Shown here: positions 1-8,407 of the stretch, piece after piece
Numbering within the stretch: position 1 is the stretch's first letter
Layout: each line of letters begins with the position of its first letter
Assembly: GCF_003990725.2 (NCBI RefSeq)
Contig: NZ_CP030064.1
Location: forward strand, 2,170,001 to 2,234,000
DNA length: 64,000 nt
Source: Halorubrum sp. PV6
GTDB taxonomy: Archaea > Halobacteriota > Halobacteria > Halobacteriales > Haloferacaceae
Reading direction: 5' to 3'
The notes under the pieces: generated by a model
What the model was told of the DNA's origin: nothing
The model's database searches: none
The model's input: only the letters and a program-made list of their open reading frames with translations
Made by a program: the position numbers and the translations under genes

Positions 1-1
1 C

Positions 2-844
2 GTGCTCGTCAGTCCCGACTGGGTCGACGCGCGACTCGACCGGTTCGTCGACGACGACCCCGCCTTCCGACTGCTCGAAGTCGACGTCAACACCGCGTTC
101 TACGACACGGGTCACGTGCCGGGGGCGGTCCGCGTCGACTGGCGAACGGACCTGCGGTCGGCGGCGGCACACGACATCCTCGGGCCGGCGGAGATGGAGT
201 CGTTCCTCGGCTCGCGCGGGATCACCGAGGACACGACCGTCGTCGTCTACGGGGACAACTCGAACTGGTTCGCCGCCCACCTGTACTGGCAGCTCACGTA
301 CTACGGACACCCCGACGTTCGGATCATGGACGGCGGCCGCGAGTACTGGATGGACTACGAGTACCCGACCGCGACCGGCCCGGTCGACCCGCAGACGGTG
401 TCGTACGGCGGCACGCTGTCGCCGCCGGCGAATCCGGGAGTCCGGGCCTACCGCGACGAGGTGCGAGAGGCGCTCGACACCGAGACGAAGCTGATCGACG
501 TGCGGCTGCACGAGGAGTTCCGGGGGGAGATTACGAAGCCGCCGGGTAGCAACGAGGGGGCCGTGCGGGGCGGACACATCCCCGGAGCGACGAACGTCTT
601 CTGGGCCGAAAACGTCCGGCCCGACGGGCGGTTCAAGTCGCCCGCGGATCTCCGGGAGGTGTACGCGTCGTACGGGTTCGCCCCCGACGACGACGTGATC
701 GTCTACTGTCGGATCGGGGAGCGGTCGTCGGTCACGTGGTTCGTCCTCGAACAGCTACTCGGGTACGAACGCGTGCGAAACTACGACGGCTCGTGGACCG
801 AGTGGGGGAACATGATCGGCGTGCCCATCGAGGTCGGCGACTGA
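2..844 (+). CDS. thiosulfate/3-mercaptopyruvate sulfurtransferase (two rhodanese domains), possibly 5'-truncated
   Basis: Transfers sulfane sulfur from thiosulfate or mercaptopyruvate to an acceptor such as cyanide or a thiol. Two rhodanese domains are visible, at about residues 1-125 (inactive, no Cys loop) and 145-278. The second carries the active-site loop CRIGERSS with Cys at about residue 236. The 280 residues match the usual two-domain length. The first codon in the window is GTG at base 2; relatives usually have a few residues more, so the true start may lie left of the window edge. The exact sulfur donor cannot be told from sequence. Confidence 0.88.
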   Translation: MLVSPDWVDARLDRFVDDDPAFRLLEVDVNTAFYDTGHVPGAVRVDWRTDLRSAAAHDILGPAEMESFLGSRGITEDTTVVVYGDNSNWFAAHLYWQLTYYGHPDVRIMDGGREYWMDYEYPTATGPVDPQTVSYGGTLSPPANPGVRAYRDEVREALDTETKLIDVRLHEEFRGEITKPPGSNEGAVRGGHIPGATNVFWAENVRPDGRFKSPADLREVYASYGFAPDDDVIVYCRIGERSSVTWFVLEQLLGYERVRNYDGSWTEWGNMIGVPIEVGD

Positions 845-1047
845 GGGCCGGTGGGCGCCCGGCGCGAGCCGGGCCGAGAGCGGTGCACCGCGACGAGTCG
901 AGCACGCGAGTTGTCCTACGACAAGCGTACACACTACCTGATACGCTCGTGAGTTACACGAGTGAGACACGTCCACTCCAAAGCGGCTCACCGGGGCACA
1001 TCGCAGAGCGAACCGACAGGTCGACCGGGGATAGCGGGTCCGGCCCG

Positions 1048-1413
1048 ATGAGCAGAGTCGACACCGGTGACGAGGAGCCGGCGTCCATCGAGCGACTCCT
1101 CAACGCCCTCAGCGCCGAAACGACCCGAGAGATTCTCACGACGCTCAGCGAGCCGATGACGGTCGCGGAGCTGGTCGCCGAGTGTGACATCTCGAGTTCC
1201 ACCGTGTACCGGCGGCTGAACCTCCTCAGCGACATCGGGGTCGTCGAAGAACAGATCGTGGTCAACGGCGACGGCGAGCAGTGCAGCCGGTACGAACGCA
1301 ACATCGAGCGGTTCTCCGTCTCCGTCGGCGAGGACGGGCAGCTCACGGCGCGCGGCGTCGGGTTGGGCGGGGACGGGACCGAAGAGAGAACGTGGAACGA
1401 AGAGGGGTCGTAG
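1048..1413 (+). CDS. winged-helix (ArsR/HTH_20-like) transcriptional regulator
   Basis: Small DNA-binding regulator of 121 residues. Residues 15-80 form a winged helix typical of haloarchaeal ArsR-like or bacterio-opsin-activator-like HTH proteins: a leading helix (RLLNALSAETTREIL), a recognition helix around SSSTVYRRLNLL, and a wing ending near EQIVVNGDG. The frame stays open further upstream, but the ATG at 1048 fits the family start. The 204 bases before it contain short inverted repeats (a TTGTC/GACAA hairpin near 910-925 and CTCGT/ACGAG near 945-961) that could be operators. The ligand is unknown. It is unlikely to share a transcript with the rhodanese, given the gap. Confidence 0.75.
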   Translation: MSRVDTGDEEPASIERLLNALSAETTREILTTLSEPMTVAELVAECDISSSTVYRRLNLLSDIGVVEEQIVVNGDGEQCSRYERNIERFSVSVGEDGQLTARGVGLGGDGTEERTWNEEGS

Positions 1414-1491
1414 GCGACGCGCCGGTCGGTGTGCGCGGACGGCGTCGACCGCGCGGTGCGGCGTCCCACGGTGAGACGGTAGCCATGACAT

Positions 1492-1512
1492 AAATGTATA
1501 GGATACACATTT
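1492..1512. promoter_or_regulatory. small inverted repeat in an A+T-rich gap
   Basis: AAATGT at 1492-1497 and ACATTT at 1507-1512 form a 6-base inverted repeat with a 9-base centre. It lies about 90 bases before the next gene and 80 bases after the HTH gene, in a stretch more AT-rich than its surroundings. It could be an operator. Only the symmetry supports this. Confidence 0.3.
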
Positions 1513-1600
1513 CTACAGCCCCTTGAGCGCTAACTAGCGAGCACAAGCAACCCAGTAAATGAGGTATTTAAACCATTAAAGTAGAGAATTTCGCCGAATA

Positions 1601-1996
1601 ATGACAGGACTTATCCCGCACCCCACACGCATTTATATTGTGGTGAACTCACAAAACAACTCGGCGAGTCGGATCGGCTCACTCACGCAGCTCCAGTGGC
1701 TGGCGGTCGCGTTGGTCCTCGTCACGGGGGTGCTACACGTGTACGCGGGGGTCGTCGAAGGGCGGGTTCCCGTGGCGCTCGCGGGCGTCGGTTACGCCGG
1801 CGCGCTCGCGCTCTTCTTCCGCGACTACCGGCGGCGGCTACTCTACCTGATCGGGGTCCCGTACACGGCCGTGCAGTTCCCCATCTGGATCGTCGCGAAA
1901 ACGGAGTACGGCGTCGTCGACTACGTTGACAAGGCGGCGCAAGCCGTCCTGATCGTCGTCTTGGTCTACCTGTACCTGAACGCTCCGTCCGAGTGA
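1601..1996 (+). CDS. small integral membrane protein, unknown function
   Basis: A 131-residue membrane protein with about four hydrophobic segments (residues about 30-48, 55-72, 80-98 and 108-128). Positively charged RDYRRR sits between segments 2 and 3. I do not recognise a functional family; similar 120-130-residue proteins occur widely in haloarchaea. The ATG at 1601 is supported by a TATA-like tatttaaa at 1564-1571, about the right distance for a leaderless or nearly leaderless mRNA. A GTG start at about 1641 is also possible, since the first 14 residues look poorly conserved. It precedes the nickel regulator but runs convergent to it. Confidence 0.7.
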   Translation: MTGLIPHPTRIYIVVNSQNNSASRIGSLTQLQWLAVALVLVTGVLHVYAGVVEGRVPVALAGVGYAGALALFFRDYRRRLLYLIGVPYTAVQFPIWIVAKTEYGVVDYVDKAAQAVLIVVLVYLYLNAPSE

Positions 1997-2037
1997 GCCG
2001 CGGGTATCACGGCGGGCTGAGCGCACGGGAACGGCGT

Positions 2038-2454
2038 TCAGCTGTCGCGTATCACCATGATTTTCACTCGGTTCACGCCGTCGAAGTTGCGGAGCTGGTA
2101 GGTCAGTTCCCGGACGCGCTGGCTGGACCCCTGACAGAAGAGCGACTCCAGACACCACTCCCCTTGGTGGGTGTGGCTCGTGTTGAGGATCACGTCCTGG
2201 TACTCGTGTTGCACGCCGTGCAGATCTTCGATCACCTCGTGATGTCGGTAGTCGAAGGCGACGAGTGCGATCACGTCCTCGCTGAGCTTCTCGAGGCGAG
2301 AGTGCGACTCGATGTACTCTTGAATAGCCTCGCGGGCAGCACGCGAGCGGTTGTCTAACCCCTCCTCTTGCCAGACCTCGTCGAACTCCGCGACGACATC
2401 GTCCGGGATATTGAAACTCGTTCGCACACGAGACGCTTCGGCATCCGAACACAA
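2038..2454 (-). CDS. nikR: nickel-responsive transcriptional regulator NikR
   Basis: NikR-type repressor of 138 residues. It has an N-terminal ribbon-helix-helix DNA-binding domain (residues about 9-52, starting RTSFNIPDDV) and a C-terminal ACT-like nickel-binding domain. The expected nickel ligands are present as His83, His94, His96 and Cys101 (NTSHTHQGEWCLES). The spacing between the last His and the Cys is four residues instead of the five I recall for E. coli NikR. The gene is divergent from a nickel/cobalt permease across 73 bases that hold an imperfect inverted repeat, so autoregulation and control of uptake are expected. Confidence 0.88.
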   Translation of the reverse strand: MCSDAEASRVRTSFNIPDDVVAEFDEVWQEEGLDNRSRAAREAIQEYIESHSRLEKLSEDVIALVAFDYRHHEVIEDLHGVQHEYQDVILNTSHTHQGEWCLESLFCQGSSQRVRELTYQLRNFDGVNRVKIMVIRDS

Positions 2455-2459
2455 GAGTC

Positions 2460-2506
2460 CCGAGTATTACGGTTCCCCCGATCGGGTATTAACAACCGTT
2501 ATTCGG
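2460..2506. promoter_or_regulatory. candidate NikR operator and shared promoter between nikR and the permease
   Basis: In the 73-base divergent gap, 2460-2474 (CCGA GTATTA CGGTT) and 2494-2506 (AACCG TTAT TCGG) form an imperfect inverted repeat, differing by a two-base indel. GTATTA also recurs as a direct repeat at 2464 and 2487. The GTATTAAC at 2487-2494 could act as a TATA box for both genes, 33-41 bases before each start. Bacterial NikR binds GTATGA half-sites, so GTATTA is suggestive but not proof. Confidence 0.5.
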
Positions 2507-2527
2507 CGCTTTTGCCAACTTTGAGGT

Positions 2528-3364
2528 ATGACGATACCTGGAGACGCGGTCGGCTTGCTGGTCGGGGCGGTCGCGCTCGGCGCCGTCCACGGCGCCGAAC
2601 CCGGTCACGGGTGGCCCGTCGCCGCCTCGTATGCGTTAGACCAGACGAACAAGTGGTTCTACGGCTTCGCGGCGAGTCTCATCCTCGGTGTCGGCCACCT
2701 CGTCAGTAGCATCGCGATGGTCGGTGTGTTCTTTTACGCGAAATCGTACTTCAGTCTCGCACAGGTCAACGAGCCGCTCACCGTGCTTGGTAGGGTTCAA
2801 ATCGGCGGGCCAGTCAGCGTGGTCGCCGGCGTCTTGCTTATCGCCCTCGGGATTCGGGAGTACCGCCACGACCACTCCCACGATACGCACGACGAAACGC
2901 ACGCTCACGACCACGAGCATCATGGCCACGAGTCAGAAGCCGCCGGCGCGCACGACCACAGTGGCGGAGCGGGCCACGATGGTTCACGGGGCGATGGCGG
3001 GCTCCGCGCTCGCGTCAAGGGTGTACTTCTGTTCGTCAGGGGTCACTCGCGGAGCCACGAGAGGCAGGACGACGTTGCCGAGCGAGGGCTGCTCGGCATC
3101 GCGTGGTTCGCCTTTCTGCTCGGGTTCGCACACGAAGAGGAGTTCGAGATAATCGCCCTCTGTGCCGGGTCGAACTACTGTCTTGAGCTGATGAGCGTCT
3201 ACGCGGTCACCGTGATCGCTGGCATCGTGGGGCTAACGATGCTGTTAATCGCGGGGTACGAGTACAACGAGGAACGGGTCAAGCGGTACACGCCGTATTT
3301 ACCGGTCGTCTCGGCGGCCGTCCTCACGATCATGGGCGTCGGCTTCGTCACGGGCGTGTTCTGA
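2528..3364 (+). CDS. nickel/cobalt transporter (NicO/RcnA-like) with His-rich loop
   Basis: A 278-residue polytopic membrane protein likely moving Ni2+ or Co2+. Transmembrane segments lie near residues 5-25, 38-65, 85-115, 178-200, 212-240 and 250-275. A conserved acidic/His motif, VHGAEPGHGW, is in segment 1. A cytosolic loop at about 116-160 is extremely rich in His and Asp (repeated HDH units), a typical metal-buffering loop of this superfamily. A second charged motif, GFAHEEEFEI, lies in segment 4. It faces nikR, so nickel control is very likely. Import versus efflux cannot be settled from sequence; pairing with NikR favours import. Confidence 0.82.
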   Translation: MTIPGDAVGLLVGAVALGAVHGAEPGHGWPVAASYALDQTNKWFYGFAASLILGVGHLVSSIAMVGVFFYAKSYFSLAQVNEPLTVLGRVQIGGPVSVVAGVLLIALGIREYRHDHSHDTHDETHAHDHEHHGHESEAAGAHDHSGGAGHDGSRGDGGLRARVKGVLLFVRGHSRSHERQDDVAERGLLGIAWFAFLLGFAHEEEFEIIALCAGSNYCLELMSVYAVTVIAGIVGLTMLLIAGYEYNEERVKRYTPYLPVVSAAVLTIMGVGFVTGVF

Positions 3365-3376
3365 CCGTCCCGGCCG

Positions 3377-4372
3377 TCACCAGCGCTGGTGGACGTGCTC
3401 GCGAACGGACGCGTCGTACACGTCGTCGACGGCATCGCGGTCGGCCTCGTCGAGGGGCGCGAGGTCGCTCACCGCCGCGTTCGATCGAATGTGTTCCGGC
3501 GTCGTCGATCCGGGAATGACCGTCGTGACGGCGTCGTGGTCGAGGATCCAGCGCAGCGAGAGTTCCGGGAGCGAGAGCCCCTCGTCGGTCGCGGGGGCCC
3601 GCTCGGCGAGGGCGTCGGCCGCTTCGAGGCCGACCTCGTAGGGGACGCCGGCGAACGTCTCGCCCACGTCGAAGGCGTCGCCGTCGCGGTTGTAGTTCCG
3701 GTGGTCGTCCTCGGGGAACGCGGTGTCCCGCGAGAGCGCGCCGGTCAGCAGGCCCGAGGCGAGCGGCACCCGACAGACCACGCCCACGTCGCGGGCGGCG
3801 GCCGCGTCGAGGAATCGGTCCGCGGGGCGCTGCCGGAAGGGGTTGAAGATTATCTGGACCGATTGGACGCCGGGGTATTCGAGCGCCTTGAGCCCCTCTT
3901 CGACGCGCTCGACGCTGACGCCGTAGTTCGCGATGCGGTCCTCGGCGGCGAGCGTGTCGAGCGCGTCGAACGTCTCCGGCCGGTAGTACACGTCCGTCGG
4001 CGGGCAGTGAAGCTGGACCAAATCTAGCGTCTCCATCCCGAGGTTCTCACGCGAACGGTCCACGAACTGCCGGAGATTCGTCTCGGAGTACGCTTCTGGG
4101 ACGTGCGGGTCGAGTCGGCGCCCGGCCTTCGTCGCCACCGTCACGTCGCCGGCGGCGATATCGGCGTCGAGCACGTCGCCGAGGATCTGTTCGGAGCGCC
4201 CGTCGCCGTACACGTCGGCGGTGTCGAAGAAGTCGATACCGGCCTCGCGGGCGGCCGCGACCGCGGCGACCGCCTCCGCCTCGCTCACGTCGCCCCAGTC
4301 GCTGCCGATCTGCCACGAGCCGTAGCCGACCTCGCTGACCGCGCCGACGTCGCCGAGCGTTCGGTGGTTCAT
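3377..4372 (-). CDS. aldo/keto reductase family oxidoreductase
   Basis: NAD(P)H-dependent reductase of 331 residues with an (alpha/beta)8 barrel. The catalytic tetrad is visible: Asp and Tyr in FFDTADVYGDG, Lys in VATKAGRR, and His in LDLVQLHCPP. The C-terminal cofactor-binding part carries VIPGSTTPEHIRSN. The frame is open far upstream but only as an antisense shadow of other genes; the protein starts at MNHRTLGDVG (a GTG two codons earlier is possible). It runs convergent to the permease, with 12 bases between the stops. Substrate unknown. Confidence 0.85.
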   Translation of the reverse strand: MNHRTLGDVGAVSEVGYGSWQIGSDWGDVSEAEAVAAVAAAREAGIDFFDTADVYGDGRSEQILGDVLDADIAAGDVTVATKAGRRLDPHVPEAYSETNLRQFVDRSRENLGMETLDLVQLHCPPTDVYYRPETFDALDTLAAEDRIANYGVSVERVEEGLKALEYPGVQSVQIIFNPFRQRPADRFLDAAAARDVGVVCRVPLASGLLTGALSRDTAFPEDDHRNYNRDGDAFDVGETFAGVPYEVGLEAADALAERAPATDEGLSLPELSLRWILDHDAVTTVIPGSTTPEHIRSNAAVSDLAPLDEADRDAVDDVYDASVREHVHQRW

Positions 4373-4465
4373 GCTCACTACCAGCCGAGGCACCGACAAG
4401 GGCGTTCCGGACCCGGAACCGCGAGCCACGGGAGATAAACGGCTCGGCGGCGTACGTCCTGATAT

Positions 4466-4795
4466 ATGCAGTTCTGTGACGACTGCGGCTCCATGATGGT
4501 CTCTCGCGACGGGGAGATGGTGTGTCAAAACGACGACTGCGGCGCCACCACCGAGCGCGACGAGTCGCTCGCGGCCGCGTTCGAGTCGACGACGGAACAG
4601 ACCGGCGACGAGGTGATAGAGACGGAGGAGGGCGCGAACTTCGAGGGGAAGCCGACCGCGACCGACGTCGTCTGTGAGGAGTGCGGTCACGGCGAGGCGT
4701 GGTACACGATCAAACAGACCGGCGCGGCCGACGAGCCGCCGACGCGCTTTTTTAAATGCAAGGAGTGCGGTCGCCGCTGGCGCGGGTACAACTGA
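4466..4795 (+). CDS. tfs: transcription factor S (archaeal TFIIS/RPA12-like cleavage factor)
   Basis: RNA polymerase-associated factor that stimulates cleavage of the nascent transcript in stalled complexes. The 109 residues have two zinc ribbons: an N-terminal one (CDDCG...CQNDDCG) and a C-terminal one (CEECGHGE...CKECGRRW). The tip of the second ribbon keeps the acidic pair in ADEPPTRFFKC that reaches the polymerase active site in this family. An AT-rich element (gagataaac, about 4430) lies 30 bases upstream. Length and motifs are fully typical. Confidence 0.93.
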   Translation: MQFCDDCGSMMVSRDGEMVCQNDDCGATTERDESLAAAFESTTEQTGDEVIETEEGANFEGKPTATDVVCEECGHGEAWYTIKQTGAADEPPTRFFKCKECGRRWRGYN

Positions 4796-4799
4796 CCCC

Positions 4800-5357
4800 A
4801 TGGCCGGCCGAAGCGCACGCGGTGGGCGGTGTCGAGGGTCGCGGGCGCTCTCCGCGGCGGTCCGCCTGCTCGCGGTCTCTCTCCTCGCCGTCCCCCTCGC
4901 CGTTCTCGTCGGCCAGTCGGTCGGGTTCTGGCGCGTCAGGCTCGCGTTCGCGAAACTCCTCGCGCTGTTGCCGGACGACGGGGTCCCGAACCACGTCCGG
5001 GTGCTGCCGCCGCCGGCGGACGAGTACGCCGGAACGCTGCCCACGACGCCCGGCGAGACCCGAGAACAACTCCCCGAACACGGCTTCTCCGAACTCTTCC
5101 GGGCGTACTTCCACGCGTACGACCGCGACGAAGAGCGAGTCTTCGAGGTCGGCAGTTTCGTCCATCGCCCCGAGGGGCGCTTCGGCGACTGGCAGGTCCA
5201 CGTCCGACTGTTCCCCGCGCCCGACGGCTCCACGGAGGTGTGGGCACACTGGGAGCGAAACCCGTACGTGGCGCCGCTGGCTCACCTCCGGCGAGACGGT
5301 TACGACACGGCTCGCGGCCGGCGCATGGCGGCGGAACTGATCGACGACCTCGGCTGA
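4800..5357 (+). CDS. conserved haloarchaeal membrane-anchored protein, unknown function
   Basis: A 185-residue protein starting 4 bases after the tfs stop, so probably co-transcribed. An N-terminal hydrophobic segment at about residues 18-42 anchors it; the rest is soluble and probably outside. The soluble part has alternating beta-like stretches (VFEVGSFVHRPEG, WQVHVRLFPAPDG, TEVWAHWERNPY). I do not recognise a domain. Relatives that I recall are annotated only as hypothetical. Confidence 0.75.
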   Translation: MAGRSARGGRCRGSRALSAAVRLLAVSLLAVPLAVLVGQSVGFWRVRLAFAKLLALLPDDGVPNHVRVLPPPADEYAGTLPTTPGETREQLPEHGFSELFRAYFHAYDRDEERVFEVGSFVHRPEGRFGDWQVHVRLFPAPDGSTEVWAHWERNPYVAPLAHLRRDGYDTARGRRMAAELIDDLG

Positions 5358-5460
5358 CGGGGACTCGGGGCGGCGCGCGTCGCTGACGGGAGGCGAAGAC
5401 GGACCTCCGAGATCACCCCTGATGCGACGGTTTTTGCTCGTGGACCGGCTATCTCGGGTC

Positions 5461-7137
5461 GTGACCGACGGGCAGGCTGAGCCACCGACGCCGGAGCGCG
5501 TGCCTCCTCCCCGAGAGTGTCTGGAACGCGATGGCGGGTCGGCGACAGGGGTGACGGGAGCCGGCGGATCCGACGCCGACCCGACCGGCGTGGACCCGTC
5601 TGCCTCCGACCCGACCGGCGCCGTCGTCTGGCACCGCGATCAGCTCCGGATACGCGACCAGCCGGCCGTCGCCGCGGCGACGGAACACGCCGACGTCGTG
5701 CTCCCGCTTTTCGTGTTCGATCCGGGCTTCTACGGCGACGACGGGCTGGCCTGTGACGCCCGCGTCCGCTTTCTCCACGAGTGTCTCGTCGACCTGAGCG
5801 ACCGCTACGACACCGCGAGCGGCGGTCGCGCGCGGCTCACGTACGCGCACGGCGATCCGACCGCGGTCCTCGCGGCCGCCGTCGACGCCGGCTGGACGGT
5901 GTTCGCCGCGCGGGGCCCGACCGGGCGCTACGGGCTCGAACGCGACGCGGCGGCGGCCGACCTCGGCGTTCGGTTCGTCTCCGGCGACGGGCTCCGCCGG
6001 GGCGTCGAACGCCCCCGCGACGGGTGGAGCGACCACGTGGAAGCGTGGTTCGAGGCCGACCAGCACCGCCCGTCCTTCGAGGGGACCGCCCTGACCGACC
6101 TCGACACGGGCGTGAGCGTCGAGGGAATCGAGGCCGAGTACGACACCGACCCGTCGAAGTCGCCGGTCCCCGAGGGGGGCACGACCGCCGCCCGCGAGAC
6201 GCTGCGCTCGTTCGTCGAGCGGATAGCCGAGTATCCCGGTTCCATCTCGTCGCCGCTCGACGCTCGCGAGGGGTGTAGCGGACTGTCCCCGTATCTCACC
6301 TTCGGCTGTCTCTCGACGCGACAGGTGTACCAGTACGTCCACGAGCACGCCCCGTCGGGCCGCGGGCGAGACATGTTCGTCTCGCGGCTGTTCTGGAACC
6401 GCCACTACCACCAGAAGCTCGAAGACTGGCCCGGATGGCTCGACACCGCGGTGAACCCGGAGCTGGCGGGGTTCAACCGCGACACCTACGACCCGGCGCT
6501 GGTGGCGGCGTGGAAGGCGGGGCGGACGGGGTACCCGATGATCGACGCCGCGATGCGCTGTCTCGAAGCGACCGGGTGGCTCAACTTCCGGATGCGAGCG
6601 ATGGCGGCCAGCGGGTACTTCCACCTCCTCCAACAGCCCTGGCGGATCGGCGCCGACTGGTATCACCACCACCTCATCGACTCGGACGCGGCGATAAACT
6701 ACACCCAGTGGCAGTCGCAGGCGGGACTGATCGGGAAGCCGAGCCTCCGACTGTACAACCCCCGGAAGCAGGTGCGCGACCAGGACCCGGACGGGGAGTG
6801 GATCCGGCGGTGGGTCCCGGAACTGACGGGGCTCCCGCCGGAGCACCTGCCCAGACCGGAGCTGACGCCGCCGGCCGTCCAGGCCGACTGCGGCGTCGTC
6901 ATCGGCGACGGGCCGGACGCGGACTACCCCCGTCCGGTCGTCGAGTACGAGGCGGCGAAAGAGCGGTTCTGGCGGCGGTACGAGGGGCCGAAGGCGGCCG
7001 CCGCGGCCCGCCTCGCCGACGAGGAGGTCGCCAGGCGCGCCTCGTTCTCGCGCGGGCTCGCCGGCGCGAAGGCCATCGCGAGCAAGTACGGCGAGCGAGA
7101 GCCGACCGGCACCCAGACCGGTCTCGACGATTTTTAA
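5461..7137 (+). CDS. photolyase/cryptochrome family flavoprotein
   Basis: Light-dependent DNA repair enzyme or blue-light flavoprotein, about 558 residues. The N-terminal antenna-binding domain (VVWHRDQLRIRDQPAVAAA) is followed by the FAD-binding helical domain with WNRHYHQKLEDW, GYPMIDAAMRCLEATGWLNFRMR and the flavin-contact loop DSDAAINYTQWQSQ. That loop differs from the DGDLAANNGGW form of classical CPD photolyases, so this may be the Phr1-like haloarchaeal type rather than the main CPD photolyase. I chose the GTG at 5461: a T-rich TATA-like run lies about 30 bases before it. An in-frame ATG at 5422 would add 13 residues. A Gly/Asp-rich insert (about residues 20-50) precedes the core. Confidence 0.82.
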   Translation: MTDGQAEPPTPERVPPPRECLERDGGSATGVTGAGGSDADPTGVDPSASDPTGAVVWHRDQLRIRDQPAVAAATEHADVVLPLFVFDPGFYGDDGLACDARVRFLHECLVDLSDRYDTASGGRARLTYAHGDPTAVLAAAVDAGWTVFAARGPTGRYGLERDAAAADLGVRFVSGDGLRRGVERPRDGWSDHVEAWFEADQHRPSFEGTALTDLDTGVSVEGIEAEYDTDPSKSPVPEGGTTAARETLRSFVERIAEYPGSISSPLDAREGCSGLSPYLTFGCLSTRQVYQYVHEHAPSGRGRDMFVSRLFWNRHYHQKLEDWPGWLDTAVNPELAGFNRDTYDPALVAAWKAGRTGYPMIDAAMRCLEATGWLNFRMRAMAASGYFHLLQQPWRIGADWYHHHLIDSDAAINYTQWQSQAGLIGKPSLRLYNPRKQVRDQDPDGEWIRRWVPELTGLPPEHLPRPELTPPAVQADCGVVIGDGPDADYPRPVVEYEAAKERFWRRYEGPKAAAAARLADEEVARRASFSRGLAGAKAIASKYGEREPTGTQTGLDDF

Positions 7138-7190
7138 GTGAGCCCTCGCGTCGGCGACGGCCGCGAAACGCCGGCTGACCCGACCGGGCG

Positions 7191-7817
7191 CTACCGGTCA
7201 GCGCGCAGTCGCGCCGCGAGGAACGTCGCCGCCGCCTCGCCCGCGTCTCCCGCTCGCCCGACGAAGAAGTGGTCCGACTCGAAGGGGGTCGTCTCGACGC
7301 CGAGGTCGGCCGCCCGCTCGACCACCGGCTCCCAGTCGACCGTCGAGTCGCGGGTGGCGTACAGCACGCGCGTCGGCACGGAGAGTGCGACGAGGTCGTC
7401 GAGGGACGCGACCGCGTCGACGTCCGGGGCCAGCCGCGCGGTCGGCGCGAGCGCACAGACGGCGTCGAGGCCGGGGCGGGCGGCGGCCGCGACGAGCGCG
7501 ATCGTCGCCCCGAACGAGAAGCCGAACAGCCCGACGCGGTCGTAGCGCTCGCGCGCCCAGCCGACCGCGTTGTCGGCGTCGGTGCTCTCGCCGTACCCCT
7601 CGTCCCAGGCGCCGTAATCGATGCGGAGACAGTCGACGTCGCGGTCGGTCAGCGCGTCGCTGAGGGCGGTCAGGCGCTCGTCGCCGCGGTGGCCCCCGTG
7701 TTGCGGATGCGGCGGGCAGGCGACGACGACGGCATCGCTCCGCGCACCGGCGCTCGCGGCGGTGTCGAGGGTCGCGCGCACGTCTCTGCCGCCGGGGACG
7801 AGGACGGTCTCGCTCAC
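7191..7817 (-). CDS. alpha/beta hydrolase (dienelactone-hydrolase-like)
   Basis: A 208-residue single-domain alpha/beta hydrolase. The nucleophile elbow is GFSFGAT with Ser at about residue 109. The acid is probably Asp in LYATRDSTVD and the histidine is in FESDHFFVG. CPPHPQHGGHRGD near the N-terminus resembles the oxyanion region of the small KANL3/Tex30-like hydrolases. The start codon is GTG. It lies 22 bases after the DUF5778-like gene on the same strand, so the two may be transcribed together. Substrate unknown. Confidence 0.8.
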   Translation of the reverse strand: MSETVLVPGGRDVRATLDTAASAGARSDAVVVACPPHPQHGGHRGDERLTALSDALTDRDVDCLRIDYGAWDEGYGESTDADNAVGWARERYDRVGLFGFSFGATIALVAAAARPGLDAVCALAPTARLAPDVDAVASLDDLVALSVPTRVLYATRDSTVDWEPVVERAADLGVETTPFESDHFFVGRAGDAGEAAATFLAARLRADR

Positions 7818-7839
7818 GTATTTAAAAGAAAGTGGGCGG

Positions 7840-8238
7840 TTACGGGACCTGCGTCACGCGGTCGACGCCGTCGAGCGCGCCGAGGTCCGCGGCAAGCGCC
7901 TCCTGGTCGACGCCGGCCTCGTAGTAGAAGACCAGGTCGAAGGTGCCGTCTCGGAGGAGCTGCTGGCACTCCCAGACGAACGCCTCGTCGTCGAGCGTGA
8001 GCCCCTGGAACTGGTTCGACGAGAAGCTCGTGTCGTCGTTGCCGGCCTCGATGTACGCCTCGCCTTTGTCGGCGTGGTCGGCGATGACCTCGTTGATCGC
8101 GACCGTCAGTTCGTGCATCTCCAAGTCTTCGTCGCCGCCGAGCGTCGTGTGGACGATACAGCCGACGAGTTCGATCTCGCCGGGCTCCAGTAAGGCCTTC
8201 GTGCGCGTGTAGAGGTCGGCGTCGACGGTTTCGCTCAT
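7840..8238 (-). CDS. conserved haloarchaeal protein (resembles DUF5778)
   Basis: A 132-residue soluble acidic protein beginning MSETVDADLYTRTKALL. It contains a conserved-looking ELVGCIVHTTLGGDEDLEMHEL segment but no catalytic motif that I can identify. I recall a haloarchaeal family called DUF5778 with this opening; the name is from memory. A good TATA element (TTTATAAA, about 8257-8264) lies about 22 bases before the start, so the mRNA is probably leaderless. Function unknown. Confidence 0.75.
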   Translation of the reverse strand: MSETVDADLYTRTKALLEPGEIELVGCIVHTTLGGDEDLEMHELTVAINEVIADHADKGEAYIEAGNDDTSFSSNQFQGLTLDDEAFVWECQQLLRDGTFDLVFYYEAGVDQEALAADLGALDGVDRVTQVP

Positions 8239-8407
8239 ACGCGACGTTGCACCTCTATTTATAAACGAATGACGGTTCCCCGCCGGCATCTCGCGTTCGC
8301 CGGGCGGTTCGGCGCAGTCGGTTTATAAAAGCGAACGCGTGGGGTCCGGAGCGACGCGGGGTGGAATCTGAGAGACGGCTCGGGGCGTCGGGAACCACGT
8401 GCCGGCC

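Noticed and set aside
3377-5233. 618-codon minus-strand frame over the aldo/keto reductase and beyond
   Set aside because: Only the part up to 4372 is the reductase. The rest is antisense to transcription factor S and its neighbour, with shadow-like composition.
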